Shown here in pieces: positions 1 to 5,491 of a DNA stretch of 6,630 nucleotides. Origin of the DNA: Clostridia bacterium (GTDB taxonomy: Bacteria; Bacillota; Clostridia; Christensenellales; UBA1242); contig JALOBO010000074.1 of assembly GCA_023228225.1 (NCBI GenBank), positions 1 through 6,630 on the forward strand, given 5' to 3'. The first letter of the stretch is position 1, and each line of letters begins with the position of its first letter. The position numbers and the translations under genes are program-made. The notes beneath the pieces are model-generated. The model was not told the origin of the DNA and did not search any database. It saw only the letters and a list, made by a program, of their open reading frames with translations.

Positions 1-1
1 T

Positions 2-61
2 TTATTAGCAGATGAAAATGCTAGATTAACCAAACTATTAAAAGAAAAGGGGATAGAGTAA
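2..61 (+). CDS. C-terminal end of an unidentified protein (5' truncated by window)
   Basis: The frame is open from the window edge and gives 19 residues ending ...KLLKEKGIE before a TAA. That stop shares its last A with the ATG of the next gene (TAATG). The visible piece is charged and leucine-spaced (LLADENARLTKLLKEK), as in the end of a coiled coil. The codons for its last residues, around GGGGATAGAG, also supply the SD of the next gene, so the two are probably translationally coupled. Too little remains to name a family; the existence of the coding end is inferred from frame, overlap and spacing. Confidence 0.6.
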   Translation, partial: LLADENARLTKLLKEKGIE

Positions 62-381
62 TGGAAAGATTAACTAAATTGAATAAGAAATTATATAATA
101 ATAGTCCCATTAGTCAAGAATATCCTACTGAATATGTTACAAAAAATAATAAATTGGCTATAAATAAACTTGCCGAATACGAAAACACAGGTTTAGAGCC
201 AAGCGAAGTCGAGCAGTTGAAAGCAAATCAAAACAAAATTGCTATTGAAAAATTGGGAGAGTTGGAAAATTGGATTAATCAACCATATACAAAAGGCGAT
301 TGTTATTATCTAAATAGAGGTGCAACAATTGAAACTACTGACTTACAACAAAAAATAAAAGAGTTAAAAGGAGATAAATAA
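61..381 (+). CDS. Small phage protein with LAEYENTGLEPSEV motif, function unknown
   Basis: A 106-aa hydrophilic protein with no signal peptide or membrane segment. Residues 35-51 carry NKLAEYENTGLEPSEVE, a segment I recognise from many small uncharacterised proteins of Firmicutes phages (usually LAEYEDTGLTPEEI). A weaker second copy of the pattern is visible: AINKLAEYEN at 33-42 and AIEKLGELEN at 61-70 share A-I-x-K-L-x-E-x-E-N. The C-terminal part (about 78-91, KGDCYYLNRGATIE) may be a small beta segment, followed by a short charged helix. The ATG is preceded by AAGGGGA about 8 nt upstream and overlaps the preceding stop; the gene's own stop overlaps the next ATG (TAATG). Biochemical role is unknown. 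The family resemblance is from memory. Confidence 0.8.
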   Translation: MERLTKLNKKLYNNSPISQEYPTEYVTKNNKLAINKLAEYENTGLEPSEVEQLKANQNKIAIEKLGELENWINQPYTKGDCYYLNRGATIETTDLQQKIKELKGDK

Positions 382-587
382 TGGATAAATTCAAATTAAA
401 AACAAAATTAGAAGAAATCGTAAAAAGTATTGATAAAGAAACTGAGCTAGTTTGTAAAGAAAAACAAAAAGCAAGTCAAGGCAGTGATGATTACACAATT
501 TTAGAAGTAAAAGAAGCCCATTTGCAAGAATTGGCAAATAGAATATGGGAAGCTATCAATGAACTTGATTGGTTCACTTGTGAATAG
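381..587 (+). CDS. Small helical phage protein, unknown function
   Basis: A 68-aa protein rich in Lys and Glu, with heptad-like hydrophobic spacing in residues 4-30 and 42-62, so it is probably two helices or a helical hairpin. It ends in an aromatic stretch, NELDWFTCE. It has two cysteines (24 and 67) too far apart to suggest a metal site. The ATG overlaps the previous stop as TAATG and follows an AAGGAG SD (368-373) with 7-nt spacing, which fixes the start. I do not recognise a family. Its position in a run of overlapping small genes fits the accessory region of a phage. Confidence 0.72.
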   Translation: MDKFKLKTKLEEIVKSIDKETELVCKEKQKASQGSDDYTILEVKEAHLQELANRIWEAINELDWFTCE

Positions 588-595
588 GAGTAATT

Positions 596-649
596 ATGTT
601 AATCGACAACAAAAACTTAATAGGAGAGCAAAATGCAAATAGATGTTAA
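596..649 (+). CDS. Possible 17-aa peptide between two small genes
   Basis: An ATG at 596 follows TAGGAG (585-590) with 5-nt spacing and opens a 17-codon frame, MLIDNKNLIGEQNANRC, ending in TAA at 647-649. It contains the SD of the next gene (TAGGAGAG, 621-628) and overlaps that gene's start in another frame. It may be a translated leader that couples the two genes, or an accident of the purine-rich spacer. Evidence is the SD and spacing only. Confidence 0.25.
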   Translation: MLIDNKNLIGEQNANRC

Positions 650-830
650 AAAACTAACAAAAGAAGAAATGCAAATTCGTATTATATTACTAAAAGCAAT
701 GATACGAGCAAACAAGCGGGAAATTAAGCGACTTATAACCGACAAGAAACCCGAAGAAGCGATATTGCTGACACTAAAAACCGACGATATGAAAGAAGAG
801 GTTAAAGTGCTTGAAAGGGGGATAGAGTGA
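633..830 (+). CDS. Small basic coiled-coil-like phage protein, unknown function
   Basis: A 65-aa, strongly charged protein with no cysteines. Residues 9-36 and 50-64 look helical, with Ile/Leu at heptad-like spacing and many Lys/Arg/Glu, so an oligomerising helix or helical hairpin is likely. The ATG follows TAGGAGAG (621-628) at a good distance. Its stop overlaps the GTG of the next gene (GTGA). Its last codons (...LERGIE) contain the AAAGGGGG that serves as SD for that gene. I do not recognise the family and assign no function. Confidence 0.7.
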   Translation: MQIDVKKLTKEEMQIRIILLKAMIRANKREIKRLITDKKPEEAILLTLKTDDMKEEVKVLERGIE

Positions 831-1156
831 ATAAAGTAAACATATTAGGCACAATATACACCATAAAAAAGTCTAATGCTAAAAAAGATAGTAATTTAGT
901 GAAAGCGGACGGGTATATTGACACAACCACTAAAACAATAGTGCTAGCAGATTTAGAAAGCGATAAAAACGAGTACAATTCACTTGATAACATACAATTA
1001 TATGCAGACAAGGTATTCCGGCACGAACTGATACACGCATTTTTGTTTGAAAGCGGATTGGCGTGTTATGGGAATGATGAAAAGATTGTCGATTGGATTG
1101 CGGTACAATACCCTAAACTAAAAGAAGTGTTTGAAAGGTTAAAGGTGGAGAAATGA
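827..1156 (+). CDS. Putative zinc metallopeptidase-like phage protein (HELIH)
   Basis: A 109-aa protein with the gluzincin-type motif HExxH at residues 66-70 (RHELIHAFLFESGL). His66 and His70 would bind zinc and Glu67 would activate water. A downstream acidic stretch, NDEKIVDW (83-90), may supply a third ligand; Glu85 and Asp89 are the candidates. The N-terminal part (4-42) looks like beta strands. The layout, a small beta region, then R-H-E-L-x-H-A-F-L-x-E-S-G-L, then E..VDWIA.Q.PK, matches short uncharacterised metallopeptidase-like proteins (ImmA/IrrE- or SprT-like in general style) common in Firmicutes phages. The start is GTG at 827, supported by AAAGGGGG (814-821) and the GTGA overlap with the preceding stop. 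The substrate is unknown; a repressor-cleaving role is not supported, since no repressor is visible. It overlaps the next gene by ATGA. Confidence 0.78.
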   Translation: MNKVNILGTIYTIKKSNAKKDSNLVKADGYIDTTTKTIVLADLESDKNEYNSLDNIQLYADKVFRHELIHAFLFESGLACYGNDEKIVDWIAVQYPKLKEVFERLKVEK

Positions 1157-1824
1157 AAGAAACAAAAATTGATTGGTGTGATTGCACTTTAAACTCTGTT
1201 ATTGGTTGTAAAAATGGTTGTGAATATTGTTATGCAAGAAAAATAAACGATAGATTTCATTTTGTTGACAATTGGAATGAACCAAAGTTTTTTGAGGAAA
1301 GATTGCAACAATTAAAAAGTAAAAAACCTAAATCTATTTTTATGAATAGTATGAGCGATTTAATGCACTGGAAAGATGAATGGTTTGAAAAAACTTTTAA
1401 TGCAATACTAGAAAATAAGCAACATAAGTATATATTTTTAACAAAATCGTTAAGTTTGCATATACCAGAAAAACCAAACAATGTGTTTTTAGGTTGTACA
1501 ATAGACACACAAGCAAGAGCAGATAAATGTTGGATTTCTATATATGATTTTTTAAGCATTGAACCGATATTAGAGCCAATTAAGTTAAACCCCAAAAAGT
1601 TATATATAATAACTGAAAATGGGATAGAAAATACTTGTTGTAAGCAAATTATTATTGGTGCGGAAACAGGAAATCGCAAAGATAAAGTTGTTCCGAAAAA
1701 AGAATGGATTGATAGCATAGTTAAACAATGCGATGAAGTAAATATTAAAGTGTTTATGAAGTCAAGTCTAAAAGATATTATGGGTAAAGATTTTAGGCAA
1801 GATAAATTAATTTGGGAAGTATAA
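1153..1824 (+). CDS. DUF5131 / phage Gp37-Gp68 family protein, radical-SAM-like
   Basis: A 223-aa protein. Residues 6-28 match the family signature: IDWCDCTLNSVIGC followed by KNGCEYCYAR, with Cys19, Cys23 and Cys26 forming a CxxxCxxC triad as in radical SAM enzymes, so a 4Fe-4S cluster is plausible. Other recognisable blocks are FMNSMSDLMH (63-72), IFLTKS (94-99), NVFLGCTID (110-118), SIEPIL (135-140), IIIGAETG (166-173) and VFMKSSL (200-206), in the order usual for PF07505-type proteins. Length is close to the family's usual size. Several extra cysteines (9, 11, 115, 126, 162, 163, 193) are present. The enzymatic reaction of the family is not established to my knowledge. Related proteins are sometimes called three-Cys-motif proteins and can sit beside a TcmP partner; none is seen here. 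The start is fixed by AAAGGTGGAG (1141-1150) and an ATGA overlap with the HELIH gene, implying co-translation. Confidence 0.88.
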   Translation: MKETKIDWCDCTLNSVIGCKNGCEYCYARKINDRFHFVDNWNEPKFFEERLQQLKSKKPKSIFMNSMSDLMHWKDEWFEKTFNAILENKQHKYIFLTKSLSLHIPEKPNNVFLGCTIDTQARADKCWISIYDFLSIEPILEPIKLNPKKLYIITENGIENTCCKQIIIGAETGNRKDKVVPKKEWIDSIVKQCDEVNIKVFMKSSLKDIMGKDFRQDKLIWEV

Positions 1825-1826
1825 CA

Positions 1827-1931
1827 ATGAATAAAATAACAAAATGCGTACTAGAAAACATCCCGCTTATTATAATAGAGATTTTAGTCTGTGTTGTGGC
1901 GGTTGTGAAATTGTGCGAGATTATGAAGTAG
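1827..1931 (+). CDS. 34-aa single-span membrane microprotein
   Basis: An ATG 2 nt after the preceding TAA opens a 34-codon frame ending in TAG at 1929-1931. The peptide has a short polar/basic N-terminus (MNKITKCVLEN), a strongly hydrophobic stretch at about residues 12-28 (IPLIIIEILVCVVAVVK) and a short charged tail (LCEIMK). This is the layout of a single transmembrane helix, with one buried acidic residue, Glu18. The SD is weak (GGGAAG at 1814-1819), so translation may depend on reinitiation from the upstream gene. Small phage membrane peptides include holin-like, exclusion and toxin peptides, but nothing here selects among these. The coding call rests on frame, the membrane-like composition and gene packing. 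Confidence 0.5.
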   Translation: MNKITKCVLENIPLIIIEILVCVVAVVKLCEIMK

Positions 1932-1959
1932 GAGAAAAAATATAAAAGAGGTATAAATT

Positions 1960-2085
1960 ATGAACTGCAACAACTGCAAATACCAAAGAGAAATTACAGG
2001 CAACTATTGCTATTGTGCTAAAAAGGCAAATAGGGTTTTAATGGCGGTGCAAGGCGAGTGTAAATGGTTTAAGGAGATAAAATGA
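1960..2085 (+). CDS. 41-aa cysteine-rich zinc-ribbon-like microprotein
   Basis: A 41-codon frame with ATG at 1960 after AAAGAGGT (1945-1952, 7-nt spacing) and TGA at 2083-2085. It carries Cys3-x2-Cys6 at the N-terminus (MNCNNCKY), Cys17 and Cys19 in GNYCYC, and Cys34 in GECKWF. The pattern of CxxCKY, an internal GxYC and a terminal GxCKWF resembles tiny Cys-rich proteins often left unannotated in Firmicutes phages. Four of the five cysteines could hold one zinc ion. No catalytic role can be inferred. The conserved-looking spacing, good SD and position just before the terminator make it likely to be real. It is the last gene of the left transcription unit. Confidence 0.62.
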   Translation: MNCNNCKYQREITGNYCYCAKKANRVLMAVQGECKWFKEIK

Positions 2086-2089
2086 ATAT

Positions 2090-2126
2090 AAAAATAACAT
2101 TGCTAAACTGGTAGTGTTATTTTTTT
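2090..2126 (+). terminator. Intrinsic terminator ending the left gene block
   Basis: AAAAATAACA (2090-2099) pairs perfectly with TGTTATTTTT (2115-2124). The stem extends inward by T·G, T-A, G·T and C-G pairs to a 7-nt loop (2104-2110). The 3' arm runs into seven T (2120-2126). The stem is AT-rich but long (about 14 bp) and begins 4 nt after the stop of the Cys-rich microprotein. It separates the accessory block from the packaging block. Confidence 0.85.
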
Positions 2127-2148
2127 ATAACTAATTTTGTTGATTTGA

Positions 2149-2177
2149 TTGACAAAAACAAAAATTAATAATATAAT
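2149..2177 (+). promoter_or_regulatory. Perfect-consensus sigma70/SigA promoter
   Basis: The -35 box TTGACA (2149-2154) and -10 box TATAAT (2172-2177) both match consensus exactly and are separated by the optimal 17 bp (2155-2171). The surrounding DNA is very AT-rich. The expected start is about A2184, giving a leader of only about 12 nt before the ATG at 2196. It lies just after the terminator and just before the methyltransferase-glycosyltransferase gene. It should therefore transcribe that gene and, as no later terminator is visible, TerS, TerL and portal. No obvious operator palindrome overlaps it, so it may be constitutive unless an unseen factor acts. Confidence 0.88.
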
Positions 2178-2195
2178 AAAAACAATGGTGGTGTT

Positions 2196-3647
2196 ATGAG
2201 TAGTTATAATTTGTATAAAACCGAGTGTTTTAATTGGTTAGAATTAAATTATAATAAAGGCTCTACTGTGCTTGATATAGGTGCGGGGAGTGGCAAGTGG
2301 GGAATAGCATTAAAAGAAAACTTTATAATTGACGCTGTTGAAGTATGGCAAGAAAACATCGACAAATTCAAACTTAATGAAATATATAGAAAAGTATATA
2401 AAAGCGATATACTTGATTTTGACTTTGATTTTTATGATATTATTATATTAGGCGATATATTAGAGCATTTAGAGGTTGAGCAAGCACAAAATTTAATAAA
2501 CAAACTATATAAAAAATGTAATCAATTATTGATAGTTGTGCCATATAATTACGAGCAAGATGATTTGGGTGGAAATCCATACGAAATACACAAGCAACCT
2601 GATTTAACTGAAAAACTATTTATGGAGAGATACAAAGGGTTTAAGTTATTATTTGGTAATGAAATTTACGGGTATTTTATAAAGAACAATACAAACTATA
2701 AAAGATTGTCAATAATTATTCCGCAATTTAACGAAACGGAAGAAGAATTAGATTTGGCATTGACATCTATTAAAAACCAGCAAGGTATAAACAAAGACCT
2801 AATCGAAGTTATTATAGTAAATGGTGGGAGCGATACACTGCCAAGTAAAGATTTTCTTAATTCTTATGGATTAGACATTAAATTTTATAAACTTGAAGTT
2901 GATGAGGGTGTAGGACAATCAAGGCAATTAGGCATAGAGAAAGCAATAGGCGATTATATATTATTTTTAGACGCTGATGATTGTTTATATGCGTGCAATT
3001 CATTAAGGCGTATAATGGACTATAAAATCAAAGATGACAGAGTATATGGCAAGTTTTATGGGCAAACAAGCAACTTAAAATCTGATGAAGATACTTGGAT
3101 ACACGGAAAGTTTTATAAACGAAAATACTTATTGGAAAACAATATATGTTTCTTTAAAGGCATAAGAGTTAATGAAGATGGAGTATTTAATATATTATGC
3201 AGTTCATATCCTAACAGTTTGCTTAAAATAGAAGACACTGTAACATATTGGCGAGCAAATCCTAAATCTACAACAAGAAAGCATTATAAAGACTTTACAA
3301 TAACACAAATGGAAGATTTTATAAAAGCAAAAGACATATTATGCGATAGGCTATTCAATGAGAAAAAGTATGAAATTGGCAAATTGACATTGTTACACAC
3401 AATAACTTATTTATATTATTATTTGATGCACGATATATTTATAGACAAAAAAGATTTTCAAGTTAAATATGAAAAAATGCTTGCCAAAATGATAAAAAGG
3501 TATTATTCTTATTGGAGACAGTTAAAAGATGGCGATATAAATCAAATGTTAGGCGAGATATATAGAAAGTTATCACTAGAACCGAATTACCGTATAATTG
3601 AGACTTGGGATGACTTTATAGGTAGAATATATTCATATACTATATAG
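2196..3647 (+). CDS. Fused SAM methyltransferase - family 2 glycosyltransferase
   Basis: A 483-aa two-domain cytoplasmic enzyme with no signal peptide. Residues 1-165 are a class I methyltransferase: the SAM-binding loop VLDIGAGSG (25-33), an acidic motif II in AVEV (Glu49), DILEHLE (87-93) of the Methyltransf_11/23 type, a strand LLIVVP (111-116), and GNPYEIH (126-132), seen in related enzymes. Residues 170-360 are a GT-A glycosyltransferase: LSIIIPQFNE (171-180), VIIVNGGSDT (205-214), the metal/sugar-nucleotide DxD in FLDADD (257-262), an HGKFYKRKYL acceptor-side block (303-312) and NEDGVF (326-331) with the probable catalytic acid pair. The last 120 residues are helical and unassigned. All key residues look present. 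A family 2 enzyme normally moves a sugar from a nucleotide sugar to a glycan, lipid or protein; the acceptor is unknown here. The ATG follows a modest SD, GGTGGTG (2187-2193). The gene sits directly before TerS and is markedly AT-rich, which suggests an accessory (moron-like) acquisition. Confidence 0.9.
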   Translation: MSSYNLYKTECFNWLELNYNKGSTVLDIGAGSGKWGIALKENFIIDAVEVWQENIDKFKLNEIYRKVYKSDILDFDFDFYDIIILGDILEHLEVEQAQNLINKLYKKCNQLLIVVPYNYEQDDLGGNPYEIHKQPDLTEKLFMERYKGFKLLFGNEIYGYFIKNNTNYKRLSIIIPQFNETEEELDLALTSIKNQQGINKDLIEVIIVNGGSDTLPSKDFLNSYGLDIKFYKLEVDEGVGQSRQLGIEKAIGDYILFLDADDCLYACNSLRRIMDYKIKDDRVYGKFYGQTSNLKSDEDTWIHGKFYKRKYLLENNICFFKGIRVNEDGVFNILCSSYPNSLLKIEDTVTYWRANPKSTTRKHYKDFTITQMEDFIKAKDILCDRLFNEKKYEIGKLTLLHTITYLYYYLMHDIFIDKKDFQVKYEKMLAKMIKRYYSYWRQLKDGDINQMLGEIYRKLSLEPNYRIIETWDDFIGRIYSYTI

Positions 3648-3659
3648 GAGGTGTTACTT

Positions 3660-4061
3660 ATGGCAGCAAATCAAAAATATAAAACAGAAAACCTAGTTGC
3701 TTTATTAGATAAGTATACAAATGATACTGATATTCCCATATTAAAAGAAGTCTGCTATCAAAATTATCTTAATTATGATACTATTATGAAGTACCAAAGA
3801 ACCGATGAATTGCTTATGCAGTCTATAAAAAGATTACTTGACAAGAAAGAGTCACAACTTGAAAGAAAGGGATTAAATAAAGAAATTGACAGGACAGTTG
3901 CAATATTCTCATTGAAGCAATTAGGCTGGAAAGATAAGCAAGAAATAAGTTTCGGAGAAGAGCAAGCGGACGAGATTGACATTAAGATAATAAGGACAAA
4001 CAAAGAAGATATTGAGCGGGTTGAAAAGATAGAGAAAGGATTGTATAAGAATGATAGTTGA
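3660..4061 (+). CDS. terS: Terminase small subunit (putative)
   Basis: A 133-aa protein that would bind phage DNA at the packaging start site and load the large subunit. The N-terminal half (about 8-70) is helical, as expected for a helix-turn-helix DNA-binding region, and residues 80-96 (AIFSLKQLGWKDKQEIS) match a block common in small terminase subunits of Firmicutes phages. A charged C-terminal tail follows and likely contacts TerL. I place the start at ATG 3660, 6 nt after a perfect AGGAGGTG (3646-3653). An in-frame GTG at 3651 lies inside that SD and is unlikely to be used. The SD overlaps the stop of the upstream glycosyltransferase gene, so the two are closely coupled. The 3' end overlaps the TerL start by 11 nt. 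Identification rests on the conserved block and position before TerL. Confidence 0.82.
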   Translation: MAANQKYKTENLVALLDKYTNDTDIPILKEVCYQNYLNYDTIMKYQRTDELLMQSIKRLLDKKESQLERKGLNKEIDRTVAIFSLKQLGWKDKQEISFGEEQADEIDIKIIRTNKEDIERVEKIEKGLYKNDS

Positions 4062-5481
4062 AGTTGCAGAACCATTTATCGAATTATACGAAACAAACAA
4101 GCATTTTGTGATTTGCAGGAGCGGGCGAACGGGTGGCAAGACAATAGCGGGCAGAGATTACTTAATGACAAAGAATAGGCAGAAACCGAACCGAGACATA
4201 ATAATTTGTAGGGACAGTTATAGCGACATAAAGGACAGCATATTTTCGGCAATAGAGAAATACATTTACAAGCATAAACTTAACCGAGAGTTTGGGATAC
4301 TTCAAAATCCGTTGAGAATAAAGAACATACGAAACGGAAACAACATATATTTCGTGGGGATTGGTGGAGCAGATAAAAGCAGAACAAAGTCTTTTGAACC
4401 TGAGCACCCTGTGGAAGTCATAATGTTTGAAGAATTGCAACAAGTGCGAGAGCAGGAGAATTTGGAACAAGCACACGCGAGTTTCCGCCGTCATTTAAGT
4501 GAGACAGGAATAATGCTACATATGTTTAATCCCGAACCACAAAATGCACATTGGCTTAATGTATGGACGAACATAAAGAAGAACGACCCTGATTACATTG
4601 TTATTGAGAGCAGTTGGAAAGACATAATAAAGTGGCTAAACGATATTGATATAAAGGAGATATTAAAATGTAAATTATTAGAACCTGAAAAATATGAGTG
4701 GCTTTATATGGGAAAGACGGGCGGAGGATTTGGAAGTGTTTATCCGCAATTTAAGAGAAGCAAGCATTTATTGCCTTATGATAAGTTAGTTGAGAAGTTT
4801 GGGCGAAATAAGATAATGAGTGTAATAATTGGCGGAGACAATGCAGTAAGCAGAGACGCGACTTGCTTATGCCCGATAGCGATATTTGATAACGGGCAAT
4901 GTTGCGTGCTAGATGTGTTTTACCACGACCCCAAAACAGACGGCGACCTTTCCGTAAGCGAATTGATACCATATATGCAGAAATGGCTTGTGGAGTTGGA
5001 GAAGAAGTATGGGCTAAACAATCCAAGTTTATATGGAAACTTCACACCGATTGCATTTGTGATAGACGGAAGCGTGATTGGGATTGAGTTGGCAAAGCAG
5101 TTGCGGTTTGTTTTAAGACCCGAGCGATACGACATAATCCGATATAGCAAAAAGAATGTAATAGAAATGGCGGGGAACTTAAAGAGTGTGTTTGCGAGAA
5201 ATATGTTATACATAGCAGATTTTGGCGGGCATAAAAACTACATAAGAGACAAGTTTGAAAAGCGAGAGAATGTAGTTGCAGAACAAGTTGAGAACTTGAT
5301 TTGGAACGAAAAGCAAACAGGATTTGACCCGTTAATACCAAACGACGCGAGCGACGCATTAACTTATGGAGCAAATGCAATATTCAAAAATATGTTCAAT
5401 TTGTATTATGTGGAGCAAGCGATACGGGCAAGAAAAGATTTTTATGATTTAGAAGTTGGTGCTGGCTTAACAGCACAATAA
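4051..5481 (+). CDS. terL: Terminase large subunit (ATPase-nuclease packaging motor)
   Basis: A 476-aa motor protein that cuts concatemeric DNA and pumps it through the portal. ATPase domain (about 1-215): Walker A SGRTGGKT (24-31), with Lys30 and Thr31 for phosphate and Mg; Walker B VEVIMFEE (121-128), with Glu127/Glu128 as hydrolysis candidates; and a coupling segment LHMFNPEPQNAHW (156-168). The linker YEWLYMGKTGGGFGSVYPQF (215-234) is typical of terminase_3/PBSX-like enzymes. The nuclease domain (about 255-445) has RNase H-like acidic residues in IIGGDNAVSRDAT (Asp263, Asp269), FVIDGS (Asp339) and PNDASDAL (Asp432, Asp435). Full length for the family; no missing catalytic residue is seen. 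The ATG follows AGAAAGGA (4033-4040) at a rather long 10-nt spacing and lies inside the end of TerS, so coupling is likely. Its GC content is visibly higher than that of the glycosyltransferase gene. Confidence 0.96.
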   Translation: MIVEVAEPFIELYETNKHFVICRSGRTGGKTIAGRDYLMTKNRQKPNRDIIICRDSYSDIKDSIFSAIEKYIYKHKLNREFGILQNPLRIKNIRNGNNIYFVGIGGADKSRTKSFEPEHPVEVIMFEELQQVREQENLEQAHASFRRHLSETGIMLHMFNPEPQNAHWLNVWTNIKKNDPDYIVIESSWKDIIKWLNDIDIKEILKCKLLEPEKYEWLYMGKTGGGFGSVYPQFKRSKHLLPYDKLVEKFGRNKIMSVIIGGDNAVSRDATCLCPIAIFDNGQCCVLDVFYHDPKTDGDLSVSELIPYMQKWLVELEKKYGLNNPSLYGNFTPIAFVIDGSVIGIELAKQLRFVLRPERYDIIRYSKKNVIEMAGNLKSVFARNMLYIADFGGHKNYIRDKFEKRENVVAEQVENLIWNEKQTGFDPLIPNDASDALTYGANAIFKNMFNLYYVEQAIRARKDFYDLEVGAGLTAQ

Positions 5482-5491
5482 GGAGAAGAAA

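Noticed and set aside
802..1011. Minus-strand open frame opposite the HELIH gene
   Set aside because: Antisense to the metalloprotein gene, hydrophobic only because it mirrors Lys/Glu codons, and without a recognisable domain.
1257..1718. Long minus-strand open frame opposite the DUF5131 gene
   Set aside because: It lies entirely antisense to a gene with clear family motifs. Its residues (Ser/Leu/Phe/Cys-rich) are those expected from the reverse of an AT-rich gene, and it shows no motif.
2082..2114. 10-codon frame starting in ATGA overlap with the Cys-rich microprotein
   Set aside because: It runs into the terminator stem-loop and ends in its loop-side arm; the ATG is better explained by chance.
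2760..2791. TTGACA followed by TATAAA inside the fusion gene
   Set aside because: Spacing of 20 bp is too long and it lies within the coding sequence of the glycosyltransferase domain. Other TTGACA copies (for example near 1264, 3976 and 5694) lack a usable -10 box.
3773..4494. Minus-strand open frames opposite TerS and TerL
   Set aside because: Mirror frames of well-supported packaging genes, with no motifs and no independent promoter seen.
4751..5380. Minus-strand frames and a short plus-strand frame (4899-5087) within TerL
   Set aside because: They overlap the nuclease domain of TerL, whose active-site residues are intact in its own frame; the alternatives have no domain signature.
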